A stretch of DNA of 64,000 bases. Origin: CAVRCA01 sp963719345. GTDB lineage: Bacteria; Pseudomonadota; Alphaproteobacteria; Acetobacterales; Acetobacteraceae. The first letter of the stretch is position 1. Every line of letters begins with the position of its first letter. The position numbers and the translations under genes are program-made. Location of the stretch: assembly GCA_963719345.1 (NCBI GenBank), contig CAVRCA010000003.1, forward strand, positions 186,001-250,000, in the 5' to 3' direction. The notes beneath the pieces were generated by a model. That model saw nothing but the letters and a program-made list of their open reading frames with translations, was not told where the DNA came from and did not search any database. Of this stretch, positions 36,701 to 46,498 are shown in pieces.

Positions 36701-37432
36701 ATGACCTTACCCGCTTTCGGCCTTGCGGGACGCCGCGCGATCGTCACCGGCCACCGCGGCGGCATCGGCGCCGCCATCGCCGCCCTGTTCGCCGCCGAGG
36801 GCGCCGAAGTCCTCGGTCTCGACCTGCCTGAGTTCGACCTCGCCGACATCGACCGGCTCGAGATGCGCGCCGGCGAACTGGTTGCGGAGCGCGGGCCGAT
36901 TGACGTGCTGGTGAACAACGCCGGCGTGACGGTGCTCGGCAGCGTGCTGGACACTCCGCCAGCCGAGGTCGAGCGGCTGTTCCGGGTCAATTTCCTCGCC
37001 CCCTACACCCTGATGCGGGCGGTGCTGCCCGGCATGGTCGAGCGCCGCCGGGGGTCGATCGTGAACATCGCCAGCGATCAGGCGCTGGTCGGCAAGCAGG
37101 TCAGCGCCGCGTACGGGGCGAGCAAGGGCGCGATCGCGCAGCTCTCGCGCAGCGCCGCCCTCGACTGGGCGCGCCACAATGTCCGGGTCAACTGCGTGGC
37201 GCCGGGCAGCACCGACACGCCGATGCTCGGCCGGGTGATCAGCGAGCTGGCCGAGCGCTACCCGGACCGTTTTTCGGCCTCCTCGGACGAGGCATACCGG
37301 AACGGGGTGCCGCTCGGCCGGTTCGCCCGGCCCGCCGAGATCGCCGCTGCCGTCGCCTTCCTCGCCTCCGACGCCGCCTCGTTCATCACGGGCGTGGTGC
37401 TGCCGGTGGACGGCGGCGGCACCGCGCAATGA
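36701..37432 (+). CDS. Short-chain dehydrogenase/reductase (SDR)
   Basis: 243 residues. Cofactor loop VTGHRGGIGAAIAAL is a variant of TGxxxGIG, NNAG is in VLVNNAGVTVLG, and the catalytic Ser-Tyr-Lys are in NIASDQALVGKQVSAAYGAS KGA. VAPGSTDTPM and ITGVVLPVDGGG close the fold. NAD(P)-dependent oxidation of an unknown alcohol or sugar. The stop overlaps a second SDR by four bases (ATGA). The absence of a conserved partner enzyme prevents naming a pathway. Confidence 0.85.
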   Translation: MTLPAFGLAGRRAIVTGHRGGIGAAIAALFAAEGAEVLGLDLPEFDLADIDRLEMRAGELVAERGPIDVLVNNAGVTVLGSVLDTPPAEVERLFRVNFLAPYTLMRAVLPGMVERRRGSIVNIASDQALVGKQVSAAYGASKGAIAQLSRSAALDWARHNVRVNCVAPGSTDTPMLGRVISELAERYPDRFSASSDEAYRNGVPLGRFARPAEIAAAVAFLASDAASFITGVVLPVDGGGTAQ

Positions 37433-38130
37433 AAACGGCGGTGGTCACCGGCGGCACGCGCGGCATCGGCCGCGCCGTCGCGGCGCGACTGGCCCGGGAG
37501 GGTTTTGGGGTGATCGCGGCGGCGCGCCATCCGCCCCGGGAAGCGCTCCCGGAGGGGGCACGCTACGCCGCCTGCGACGTCGCCGATGCGGACGCGGTCG
37601 GCGCGCTGTTCGGGCCACTCGACCGGCTCGACGTGCTGGTGAACAACGCGGGCGGAGCTGGCAGCAACGCGCTCGACGGCGACGACGCGCTTTGGCATGC
37701 GATCATCGGCAGCAACCTGCATGGGACCTATCATTGCTGCAAGGCTGGGATCGGCAAGCTGCCGGATGGCTCCGGGCGGATCGTCAACATCGCCTCGGTG
37801 CTGGGGCTGCGGGGAGTGCCGGACCAGACTGCCTATTGCGCCGCCAAGCACGGTGTGGTCGGCCTGACCCGGGCGCTGGCGTTGGCGCTCGCGCCCCGCG
37901 GCATCACCGTCAACGCGCTGTGTCCCGGCTGGGTCGCCACCGGAATGGCCGAGCAGCGCTTTGCCGAGCTGGGAATCGACGCCGCCCAGGCTGCCGCCGG
38001 CGTGCCGACCGGTCGGATCACCACCGCGGAGGAGGTGGCCGAGGCGGTCGCGTTCCTGATCGGGCCAGGCGCGGCGAGCATCACCGGGCAGGTGCTGGCG
38101 CTCGACGGCGGCTCCCTGGCGGCTCCCTGA
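37429..38130 (+). CDS. Short-chain dehydrogenase/reductase (SDR, FabG-like)
   Basis: 233 residues. TGGTRGIGRAVAARLAREGF is the cofactor motif; VLVNNAGGAGSN, NIASVLGLRGVPDQTAYCAA KHG (Ser-Tyr-Lys) and LCPGWVATGMAEQRF complete the classical SDR. It resembles FabG and 3-hydroxybutyrate dehydrogenase types. ATGA overlap with the previous SDR and TGATG with DUF1491 downstream imply coupled translation of SDR, SDR, DUF1491 and perhaps selA. Confidence 0.85.
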   Translation: MKTAVVTGGTRGIGRAVAARLAREGFGVIAAARHPPREALPEGARYAACDVADADAVGALFGPLDRLDVLVNNAGGAGSNALDGDDALWHAIIGSNLHGTYHCCKAGIGKLPDGSGRIVNIASVLGLRGVPDQTAYCAAKHGVVGLTRALALALAPRGITVNALCPGWVATGMAEQRFAELGIDAAQAAAGVPTGRITTAEEVAEAVAFLIGPGAASITGQVLALDGGSLAAP

Positions 38131-38468
38131 TGAGCGAGACGCCACGGGTCAAGGCGGGGCTGTTCGTATCCATGGCGCTGCGCATGGGCGACCGGGACGG
38201 GCGGCCCGGCGCGGTGCTCCGGCGCGGCGACCCCGACGCCGGCGGCATCCTCCTGGTGTTGCGCGGCCGCGAGGGACTTTCGGTGCTCTCCCAGGTGCGC
38301 GCCGCCGACGGCGAGGCGGCCTGGATGCGCGGCACCGGCACGGAGCCGGCCGATCAGGCGACGGTCGACACCTATATCGCCCGCCAGCTCCGCTTCGACC
38401 CCGATCTGTGGGTGATCGAGTTCGAGGCGCCGGACCTGCTGCCGCCGTTCGAGGCGCGGATCGTCTGA
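38130..38468 (+). CDS. DUF1491 family protein
   Basis: 112 residues. RVKAGLFVSMALRMGDRDGR PGAVLRRGDPDAGGILLVL is the family core, with QLRFDPDLWVIEFEAPD at the end. DUF1491 is restricted mainly to alphaproteobacteria and has no known function. It starts on the stop of the second SDR and ends three bases before the selA GTG, so it is likely in the same transcript. Confidence 0.87.
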   Translation: MSETPRVKAGLFVSMALRMGDRDGRPGAVLRRGDPDAGGILLVLRGREGLSVLSQVRAADGEAAWMRGTGTEPADQATVDTYIARQLRFDPDLWVIEFEAPDLLPPFEARIV

Positions 38469-38470
38469 GC

Positions 38471-39814
38471 GTGGCGAGCCCGCTCCCGTCGCTGGACGCC
38501 TTGCTGCGAGCCGAAGCGACACAAGTGCTGCTGGCGCGGTTCGGCCCGACCGCAACGCGCGCCGCGTTGCGCGAGGAACTGGGCCGGCGGCGGGCCGAAC
38601 GCCGCTTTCCCGCGACCGCGGACGAGGTCATCGTCGCCGGCGCGGATGCGCTCGCGCGCCGGTTCGCGCCGGTACAGCGTCGGGTGTTCAATCTCACCGG
38701 GACGGTGCTGCACACCAATCTCGGCCGCGCGCCGCTGCCCCCGGAGGCCGCGGCTGCCGCCAGCGAAGCGCTGGCGCATGCCACCACGCTGGAGTTCGAG
38801 TTGGCGAGCGGCCAGCGCGGCGAGCGGGATGCTCCCATCGTCGACCTCCTGCGCACCCTCACCGGCGCCGAGGCGGCGACGGTGGTCAACAACAATGCAG
38901 CCGCCGTGCTGCTGGTGCTCAACACCCTGGCCCTTGGGCGCGAGGTCCCGGTGTCGCGCGGCGAACTGGTCGAGATCGGCGGTTCGTTCCGGGTGCCGGC
39001 GATCATGGCGCGCGCCGGGGTGAAACTGGTCGAGGTCGGCACCACCAACCGCACCCATGCGCGCGACTACCGCGACGCGATCGGGGCGGATACCGGGTTG
39101 CTGATGCGGGTGCATCCGTCCAACTACGCCGTCACCGGCTTCACCGCGACGGTGCCACTGGCCGAGATGGCCGGGCTGGCGCATGACGCCGGCCTGCCGC
39201 TGGTGGAGGATCTGGGCAGCGGCAGCCTGGTCGATCTCGCCCGCTGGGGTCTGCCGCACGAACCGCTGCCGCAGGATTCGCTGGCGGCCGCCGTCGACCT
39301 GGTGACCTTTTCCGGCGACAAGTTGCTGGGCGGCCCGCAAGCGGGACTCGTGATCGGTCGGGCCGACCTCATCGCCCGGCTCAACGCCAACCCGCTGAAA
39401 CGGGCGCTGCGGCTCGACAAGGCCCGGCTGGCTGCTCTTGAGGCCGTGCTGCGCCTCTATCTCCGGCCCGAGCAACTGGCAGAGCGGCTGCCCACGTTGC
39501 GCCTCCTTACCCGCCCGCCCGACGCGATCCGGGCCACCGCCGAGCGGATCGCGCCCGGCCTTGCCGGCGTATTCGCCGACCGCCCGATTGCGGTGGAGAC
39601 GTGCCGCAGCCAGATCGGCTCCGGCGCCTTGCCTGCCGATCTCCTGCCCTCCTTCGCCGTCGCGCTCGGAGGTGGCGGGCTGGACCACCTCGCCGCTTGC
39701 CTGCGCCGGCTACCGGTGCCGGTCATCGGCCGGATCGGTCAAGGCCGGCTCTGGCTGGATTGCCGCTGCCTCGAGCCGCACGAGGAGCCGGAGTTCGTCG
39801 CGCAACTACGGTGA
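38471..39814 (+). CDS. selA: L-seryl-tRNA(Sec) selenium transferase SelA
   Basis: 447 residues, intact. It starts GTG 38471. NLTGTVLHTNLGRAPLP, ATVVNNNAAAVLLVLNTLA, ISRGELVEIGGSFRVP-like VSRGELVEIGGSFR and TFSGDKLLGGPQAGLVIG (PLP lysine) are SelA signatures. It converts Ser-tRNA(Sec) to Sec-tRNA(Sec) with selenophosphate. No selB, selD or selC was recognised here, although selB often sits next to selA. Selenocysteine decoding is therefore implied but not shown. It follows DUF1491 by three bases. Confidence 0.92.
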   Translation: MASPLPSLDALLRAEATQVLLARFGPTATRAALREELGRRRAERRFPATADEVIVAGADALARRFAPVQRRVFNLTGTVLHTNLGRAPLPPEAAAAASEALAHATTLEFELASGQRGERDAPIVDLLRTLTGAEAATVVNNNAAAVLLVLNTLALGREVPVSRGELVEIGGSFRVPAIMARAGVKLVEVGTTNRTHARDYRDAIGADTGLLMRVHPSNYAVTGFTATVPLAEMAGLAHDAGLPLVEDLGSGSLVDLARWGLPHEPLPQDSLAAAVDLVTFSGDKLLGGPQAGLVIGRADLIARLNANPLKRALRLDKARLAALEAVLRLYLRPEQLAERLPTLRLLTRPPDAIRATAERIAPGLAGVFADRPIAVETCRSQIGSGALPADLLPSFAVALGGGGLDHLAACLRRLPVPVIGRIGQGRLWLDCRCLEPHEEPEFVAQLR

Positions 39815-39989
39815 CGGTGACGCGACCGCTTTCCGTTGTTTTGTGGCAACACTGAGGGAAAATAGCATCACAGGGTCTCCCTAACCCGCACGCAGGTGTT
39901 AGCTTCGGGCGACCGAGCGGCTGGACACGCGATCCGGCGAGCCCACGCCCGGCTGCGCGGATCGCATTCGTCAGGTGAGGAGAGAGAAC

Positions 39990-41142
39990 ATGAGGTTTCG
40001 GAGCGCCTTGCTGGCCGCGACCGTGCTGGGGGCCACGGGGCTGGCTGCACCGCTCGCCGCCAAGGCCGAGCCGGTATCGGGCATCTACATCGGCGCCGGC
40101 GCCGGCGCGACCTATATCGACGACCAGAAGATAAGGTTCAGCAACGGTGCGCCGCTCAACGCGCAAAGACAGCCGCTGTTCGGCTCGGGGCACGCCCAGT
40201 GGAACGTCGGCTTCGTCGGGCTCGCCAGCCTCGGCTACGGCTTCGGCAATGGCCTCCGCGTCGAGCTCGAGGGCGATTTTCGCGAGAACAACCTGAGCAA
40301 GATCGGCGGCATCAGCCCGCAGGCCCACCCCGTTTTCGGCGGCGGTTACCAGCAGATGTATGGCCCGATGGTGAACGTGCTTCTATGACCTCGCCTTCAT
40401 TCCCTACGTCAGCCAGTACGTCTACCGTACGTGGGCTTGGGTGCCGGGTACCAATGGGCCGATTGGCATGGCATCCGCGCCTATGACAACGTCGGCAACC
40501 AGGCGACCTTCAACCGCACGGAAGGCTCCTTCGCGGCGCAGGCCATCGCCGGTTTCAGTTTCCCGATCCCGGTGGTGCCCGGCTTGGCTGCCACGCTCGA
40601 TACCGCTTCATGGCGCTCCCCGAGAACACCACGTATTCCGGGACCGAGTTCTCGTCCGGCCTTACCGGCGTCCGCGCCGGGCGGTATCCGGTGAGCGCCA
40701 AGGCGATCGACGGGTACAACCACAGCATCCTGCTCGGCATCCGTTACGCCTTCAATACTCCGGTGCCGCCGCCGCCGGCGCCGCCCCCCGTCGCCGCGCC
40801 GGCGCCAGCACCGGCCCGCTCCTACCTGATCTTCTTCGATTGGGACCGCTACAACCTGACCGAACGCGGCCGGCAGATCGTGCGCGAGGCGGCCGACAAC
40901 TCGACGCGGGTGCAGTACACCCGGCTCAGGTGAACGGCTACACCGACACCTCGGGCACCCCGCAGTACAACCAGCGGCTCTCCGTGCGGCGGGCGCAGAC
41001 CGTGGCGGCCGAACTGGTCAAGGACGGCGTGCCACGCAGCGCGATCAGCATTCAAGGGTTCGGCGAGACACATCTGCTGGTGCCGACCGGCCCGGGCGTC
41101 CGCGAACCGCAGAACCGGCGTGTTGAGATTATCATTCAGTAA
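39990..41142 (+). pseudogene. OmpA-like outer-membrane protein, copy 1 (multiple frame breaks)
   Basis: About 384 residues over several frames. A signal peptide (MRFRSALLAATVLGATGL and on) is followed by a beta-barrel part (SGIYIGAGAGATYIDD, LGYGFGNGLRVELEGDFR), a Pro/Ala linker, then an OmpA C-terminal peptidoglycan-binding domain (SYLIFFDWDRYNLTERGRQI, NGYTDTSGTPQYNQRLSVRR, REPQNRRVEIIIQ). Breaks lie near 40382 (extra T), 40425, 40600 and 40928 (a missing G). GGTGAGGAGAGAG precedes the ATG. The domain architecture is complete, so function may be intact in the organism. Role: anchoring the outer membrane to murein. Confidence 0.72.
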
Positions 41143-41183
41143 CTATTCAGTAACTCCTGGTAAAACAGATAATGGGTTGGGGA

Positions 41184-41212
41184 GGGGGCGTTCAGGCGCT
41201 CCCTTTCTCTTA
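41184..41212 (+). terminator. Candidate Rho-independent terminator after OmpA copy 1
   Basis: Stem GGGGGCG / CGCTCCC (seven pairs, one G-T wobble) around TTCAGG, followed by TTTCTCTT. It lies 42 bases after the stop of copy 1 on its strand. The remaining gap to copy 2 (41213-41393) holds no clear gene. Confidence 0.6.
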
Positions 41213-41393
41213 TCCGCCGAGGCCTTTGTGGCGAAACCAACACAGCGTGGAAGAAAGGGAATGCAATCGCGAAAGCGTGGGGCCACCGCGTGCTGCACCT
41301 GCGTTATGGCATCCAACATGGAAGCGTGAGACGGAGGCACCGTCCGGGTGGCCAACGTTGCTTTCTTTTTGATCGAACGAGGAGTTTGGGGTG

Positions 41394-42557
41394 ATGCGGT
41401 TTCGAGGCGTGTTACTGGCGGCCACGGTGCTTGCTGCGCCGTTCGCGGTCCATGCACAGCCGGTCAGCGGCCTCTACCTGGGTGCCGGCGCCGGTGGCGA
41501 CTACCGGCAGTCACAGAACGTGCGGGGGTTGAATATCAACGCAGGGCCTGGTGCCGGAGCCGTCTTCGGTTCCGGAGTTGGCGGCGTTCCGCTGGGCGTC
41601 AACACGGGCCTGAAGAAGGACGATGACATCGGCCCGATCGGGGTCCTCAGTCTTGGTTACGGCTTCGGCAACGGTTTGCGGGTCGAGGTGGAAGGGAGCG
41701 CGAGGAGCAATCGCCTCTACAAGCTGGCCGGGACTCCCTTCCCGACATCCTCCGGCGGTGACGAGGTCACCTATGCCGGCATGGCGAACGTGTTCTACGA
41801 TTTTGACCCCTCGTTCTTGACGGGCACCCCGTTGCCGGTGCAGCCCTATGTCGGCGTCGGCGCCGGCTATGCAGAGACCACGTTTTCGGGGCTGAAGTCA
41901 TACGGCACCAACTTCCCGTATTTCCAGAAGTCGAACGACAGCAACGGAAACTTTGCCTACCAGGCTATCCTGGGTGTGGCCTACCCGCTCACCTTCTTCG
42001 GCGTTCCCGGGCTGACGTTCACTACCGAATATCGCTTCTTGGGCGTGCTTGACGGCGCGCGGTACCACGGCTCCATCGATACTACCTCTGGTCGCAGCTT
42101 CATCACGACCGCGCAGGGCAACCAGTTCAACCACGCCATCCTGGTCGGCGTGCGCTACGCGTTCAACCAGCCGGCCACCGCCGCCGCCGGCCCCGCCGCC
42201 GGTCGCTGCCCCGGCCCCGGCCCCGGCCCGCTCCTACCTCGTGTTCTTCGACTGGGACCGCTACAACATTACCGACCGCGCGCGGCAGATCATCCGCGAG
42301 GCGGCGGAGAACTCGACCCGGGTGCAGGTACACGCGGCTTGAGGTGAACGGCTACACCGACACCTCCGGCACCCCGCAGTACAACCAGCGCCTCTCGGTC
42401 CGGCGTGCGAACGCCGTCGCGGCCGAGCTGGTCAAGGGACGGCGTGCCGCGGAACGCGATCAGCATCCAGGGCTTCGGCGATACCCACCTTTTGGTCCCG
42501 ACCGGACCGGGCGTGCGGGAGCCGCAGAACCGGCGCGTGGAGATCATCATCCACTGA
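41394..42557 (+). pseudogene. OmpA-like outer-membrane protein, copy 2 (multiple frame breaks)
   Basis: About 387 residues. Same plan as copy 1: signal peptide (MRFRGVLLAATVLAAPFAV, ending HAQ), barrel (LYLGAGAGGDYRQ, LGYGFGNGLRVEVEG, VQPYVGVGAGYAETTF, FTTEYRFLG), Pro/Ala linker, OmpA domain (SYLVFFDWDRYNITDRARQI, NGYTDTSGTPQYNQ, REPQNRRVEIIIH). The barrel is in one unbroken frame of 260 codons. Breaks follow at about 42173 in the linker, 42328 (extra G) and 42437 (extra G). ATG 41394 follows GAGGAG. Copies 1 and 2 are nearest relatives in the C-terminal domain. Confidence 0.75.
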
Positions 42558-42581
42558 GCCGTCGTCGCGCGGATTGCGACG

Positions 42582-42616
42582 GGACGGGGCGCCGCGAGGC
42601 GCCCCGTCCTGCGTTT
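42582..42616 (+). terminator. Strong hairpin after OmpA copy 2
   Basis: Perfect 12-pair stem: GGACGGGGCGCC and GGCGCCCCGTCC around the loop GCGA, 24 bases after the copy 2 stop. The trailing T-run is short (TGCGTTTAG), so it may terminate less cleanly than a classical site. It separates copy 2 from copy 3. Confidence 0.65.
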
Positions 42617-42747
42617 AGCTGTTGTGATCGAGTTACAGTTTCCTAAAACACGGATGGTGCATACCCTTTCGGTTGGAGTCCCGTGCTAAGCCGGCAACGC
42701 GCCGGCCGAGGAGATACGGGCTCCGTCGCATCGTGGGATGAGGACAA

Positions 42748-43846
42748 ATGCGGTTTCGGGTCGCCCTGCTCACGGCAAGTCTGCTCGGTCTTCCCGTGGT
42801 GGCCCACGCGCAGCCGTTCCAGGGCATCTAATCGGCGCCGGCGCCGGCTACAATTATCTGCAGAACGTGGACACCCGTGCTTCGCCGGGACTCGGCACGC
42901 CGAGGCTGACGCTGACCGGGACCAGCGGTTTCGCCGGGCTCGGCAGCGTCGGCTACGGGTTCGGCAACGGCGTGCGAGTGGAGCTCGAGGGCAACTACCG
43001 CCAGGCCTCGCCCGGCCATCTCGCCCGGCACGGCGTTCCCGACCTCGCTCAGCGGCGACCTGCACACCTATGGCGTGATGGCGAACGCGCTGTTCGACAT
43101 GGATGTCGGCGTGCCCTGGCTTTACCCGTATGTCGGCCGGGAAGCCGGCTACGCGTGGACCAACCTCGACTTCATCACCGCCACCGGCACCGGCTACGCC
43201 GTTCCAGCTCCGCAGCGACGACACCGAAGGCGCGCTGGGCCTACCAGATCATGGCCGGGCTCTCGTTCCCAATTCCGAACGTGCCCGGCCTGTCGGTCAC
43301 CAGCGAGTATCGCTTCTTCCAGGCGATCGGTCCGGAGGCGTTCAAGGCGTCCACGGTGCAGGACGCGCCGCTCCGCATCGGCGCGGGCAATCCTCGACCT
43401 GCGCAACCAGTATAACCACAGCGTGCTGGTCGGGGTGCGCTACGCCTTCAACGTCGCCCCGCCGCCGGCCCCGGCCCCGGCCCCGGCCCCGGTCACCGCC
43501 CCGGCGCCCGCACCATCGCGTTCCTACCTTGTCTTCTTCGACTGGGATCGCGCCGACCTCACCGATCGGGCACGGCAGATCATCCGCGAGGCGGCGGAGA
43601 GTTCGACCCGCGTGCAGTACACCCGCATCGAGGTAAACGGCTACACCGACACGTCCGGCAGCCCCGAGTACAACCAGCGGCTGTCGGTGCGGCGGGCCCA
43701 ATCGGTCTCGGGCCGAACTGGTCAAGGACGGCGTGCCGCGGGATGTCATCAGCGTGCAAGGATTTGGCGAGACGCATTTGCTGGTCCCGACCGGCAAGGG
43801 CGTCCGTGAGCCGCAGAACCGGCGCGTCGAGATCATCGTCCGCTGA
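42748..43846 (+). pseudogene. OmpA-like outer-membrane protein, copy 3 (most frame breaks)
   Basis: About 366 residues over many frames. Signal peptide MRFRVALLTASLLGLPVVAHA, then an early stop: GI then TAA at 42827-42829, where a single lost base would restore GIYIGAGAGYNYLQN. Further breaks lie near 43010, 43200, 43225, 43390 and 43712. Barrel features (GYGFGNGVRVELEGNYRQ, VTSEYRFFQAIGPEAF), Ala/Pro linker and OmpA domain (SYLVFFDWDRADLTDRARQI, NGYTDTSGSPEYNQ, REPQNRRVEIIVR) are all present in order. ATG 42748 has AGGAC a few bases upstream. Either heavily mis-assembled or a true pseudogene. Confidence 0.65.
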
Positions 43847-43981
43847 CCACCGAGGTCGTCGTTCGCCGGCACGGTGCCGATGGGTCTCGCCCGCTGCCTT
43901 TCGGAGCGAAAATCCGCCGGCGTTTACATCGTGTAAGCCACACCCGTATAGAACGCGGGCGTCCCGGAGCCTTGCCACACC

Positions 43982-45407
43982 ATGTCCGATCAGCGCGTGA
44001 TTCCCGTCATCCTGTCGGGCGGCTCGGGGAGCCGCCTGTGGCCGGTTTCGCGTGAAAGCTTCCCCAAACAGCTCTGGCCGCTGATTTCCGCCCGCTCGAT
44101 GATCCAGGAGACCGCGCTGCGCGCGCGCGGCCCCGGCTTCGCGCCGCCCTACGTCGTGTGCAACAACGAGCACCGCTTCCTGATCGCCGAGCAACTCGCT
44201 CAAGCCGGCATCGCCGGCGCGCGCATCGTTCTGGAGCCGGTCGGGCGGAACAGCGCCCCGGCGATCGCTGCCGCCGCCCTGCTCGCCGCCGAAGACGACC
44301 CGGAGGCGGTGCTGTGGATGATGCCGGCCGATCACGCGATCCCCGACTGCGCGGCGCTACACGTCCTGCTCGATCCGGCGGCGACCGCCGCCCGAGCGGG
44401 CCGGATCGTGACATTCGGCATGAAGCCCAACGCCGCCGAGACCGGCTACGGCTACATCGAGGTGGGTGAGCCCCTGCCCGATCTTCCCGGCATCCACGCG
44501 CTGGCCCGGTTTGTCGAAAAGCCGGACGCGCCGACCGCGGCGAAGCTCGCCACGTCCGGCCGCCATCTGTGGAACTCCGGGATGTTCGTGCTTACCGCGC
44601 GCACGCTGATCGACGAGCTGGAACGCTACGCGCCGGCGGTGCTGGCGGCGGTGCGCCGCGCCGTGACCGAGCGGGCGCAGGATCTCGACTTCATCCGCCT
44701 CGCCAGCGCGCCGTTCGCCGCCTGCCCGAACATCAGCCTTGACTATGCGGTGGCGGAGAAGACCACCCGCGCCGCGGTGATGCCGGCCGATCTCGGCTGG
44801 TCCGACGTGGGCAGTTGGGGTGCGCTGTGGGAACTCGGCACCAAGGACGCCGGCGGCAACGTGGCGCAAGGCGACGTGCTGCTGGAAGTCGGCGACCGAT
44901 TGCTACGTGCGCAGCGACGGCGTGCTCACCGCCGTGGTCGGCTTGTCGGACGCGGTCGTCGTGGTGACCAAGGACGCGGTGCTGGCGATGCACCGCGATC
45001 ACGCGCAGGACGTCAAGAGCGTCGTCGACCGGCTGAAGCGCTCCGGAAGGCCGGAGGCGGTGGCGCACAACCGGGTGTACCGCCCCTGGGGTTTTTACGA
45101 AAGCCTGATCGCCGGCGACCGCTTTCAGGTGAAACGGATCGTCGTCACGCCGGGCCACAAGCTGTCGCTGCAAAAGCATTTCCACCGCGCCGAGCATTGG
45201 GTCGTGGTGAACGGCAGCGCGCTGGTGACCTGCGACGATAGCGAGACGCTGGTGCGGGAGAACGAGAGCGTCTACTTGCCGCTCGGCTGCATCCACCGGC
45301 TTGAGAACCCAGGGAAAATCCCGCTCACGCTGATCGAGGTGCAGTCCGGCGCCTATCTCGGCGAGGACGACATCGTGCGGATCGACGACACGTATGGCCG
45401 TGCGTGA
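43982..45407 (+). CDS. manC: Mannose-1-phosphate guanylyltransferase / mannose-6-phosphate isomerase, frameshifted
   Basis: About 474 residues after one repair. The N-terminal nucleotidyltransferase has LSGGSGSRLWPVSRESFPKQ, FVEKPDAPTAAKLA and WNSGMFVL; the C-terminal cupin isomerase has RPWGFYESLIAG, PGHKLSLQKHFHRAEHWVVV and YLPLGCIHRLENPG. It makes GDP-mannose from mannose-1-phosphate. The break is near 44900 between EVGD and CYVRSDGVLTAVVGL. With gmd and rmd 1.5-4 kb downstream it would supply GDP-6-deoxyhexose for a glycan. Confidence 0.9.
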
Positions 45408-45853
45408 GACCATCCGGCCTGCCGCAAAGCAATCGCCGACCGGCGGGACTGATTGAGCGGCACGACCCTCCTGCTGCTACTGATCGTCGTCTATCACGCG
45501 GTTCCCTCGTTCGGGGACGCGGCAAGCCCCGATCCGCTCAACGCGGTGTTCTCGGGCCGGCAGATAGCCCTCCCGCGGGGCAGCCGATCTCCGTCGCTCC
45601 CCGGGCGCCCCCATAGCAGGGCCGCCACGCAAAAATCGGTTTACAGAGACAACGAAGTTTCGTATGCGTCGGGCATGCTGTCCTTGAGAGCCCTTTTGCT
45701 CGCTGCCGGATTTTTCCCGCAAATGCGGGCGGGCAGCACGCGTCTCGAGCGAACTGCCCGTTCGTTTCACTGCTAGACGCTGGGCATTGCCCGACTCCGG
45801 GCGGGGCCTTTCCTCTTCGTGCGAAAACATCCTTTGGTAAGCAAAGATGTGTC
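45408..45853. other. Gap of 446 bases without a convincing gene
   Basis: Between manC and the cyclase gene. A plus-strand frame from TTG 45453 gives 107 codons opening with a hydrophobic run, but the rest is compositionally random and there is no good start site; I do not call it. A minus-strand frame at 45477-45830 is equally unconvincing. No strong hairpin or tRNA is seen. The promoter of the cyclase gene should lie near the right end. Confidence 0.5.
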
Positions 45854-46498
45854 ATGCGCGCGCGCAAGGCGGCGACACCGGCGATTCGCATCGTCGCGCC
45901 TGAAGTCGCAAACCAGCCGATAAGAAATTTTCCCGACGGCGGCGCTGAACCGCCGAGACCGGTGCCTTGGGCGTCGCCGCCGGCCCTGACGCGCCGCCTC
46001 GCCGCGATCATGGCGGCGGACATCGTGGGCTACACACGGCTGATGGCGGAGGATGAGGAGCGGACGCACCTCGCACTGCGCACGATCTGGCGTCGCGTGA
46101 TCGCCCCCGGCATCGCCCGCCACGAGGGCCGGGTCGTGAAGCACACCGGGGACGGGTTTCTCGCCGAGTTCAGCAGCGCGCTCGCCGCGGTGCGCTGCGC
46201 GGTAAAATTCCAGAGCGCCATGCGCGCCCGCCATGGCGAGACGGGCGGCCGACGGCTGCTGTTCCGGGTCGGCATCCACATCGGCGACGTGATCGTGGAG
46301 CCGCACGACATCTTCGGCAACAGCGTCAACCTGGCCTGCCGGCTCGAAAGCCTGGCCGAACCCGGCGGGGTGCTGATCTCGGAGGCGGCATACGCGTCGG
46401 TCCACGCCAGTCTGCCGTGGCGCATCGAGGCGGCCGGCGAGCAGGCCCTGCACAACGTCACCGCCCTGACCAAGGCGTTTCGGGTCGAGCCGCGTTAG
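45854..46498 (+). CDS. Class III adenylate/guanylate cyclase, single domain
   Basis: 214 residues. After a 48-residue N-terminal region without clear domain comes the catalytic domain: AAIMAADIVGYTRLMAEDEE (first metal Asp), VKHTGDGFLAEFSSALAAVR (second metal Asp and the specificity Lys), RVGIHIGDVIVEPHDIFGNS and VNLACRLESLAEPGGVLIS (transition-state Asn and Arg). All catalytic residues appear present, so cAMP synthesis is likely. It has no sensor or tetratricopeptide domains, unlike many relatives. The neighbourhood (GDP-sugar genes) gives no direct link. Confidence 0.85.
   Translation: MRARKAATPAIRIVAPEVANQPIRNFPDGGAEPPRPVPWASPPALTRRLAAIMAADIVGYTRLMAEDEERTHLALRTIWRRVIAPGIARHEGRVVKHTGDGFLAEFSSALAAVRCAVKFQSAMRARHGETGGRRLLFRVGIHIGDVIVEPHDIFGNSVNLACRLESLAEPGGVLISEAAYASVHASLPWRIEAAGEQALHNVTALTKAFRVEPR

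Noticed and set aside
39815..39989. tRNA-Sec gene after selA
   Set aside because: No cloverleaf with the long acceptor and extra arm, and no UCA anticodon arm, could be drawn.
45453..45776. 107-codon plus-strand frame with a hydrophobic start
   Set aside because: TTG start, no ribosome site, and no order after the first 20 residues; not supported as a gene.
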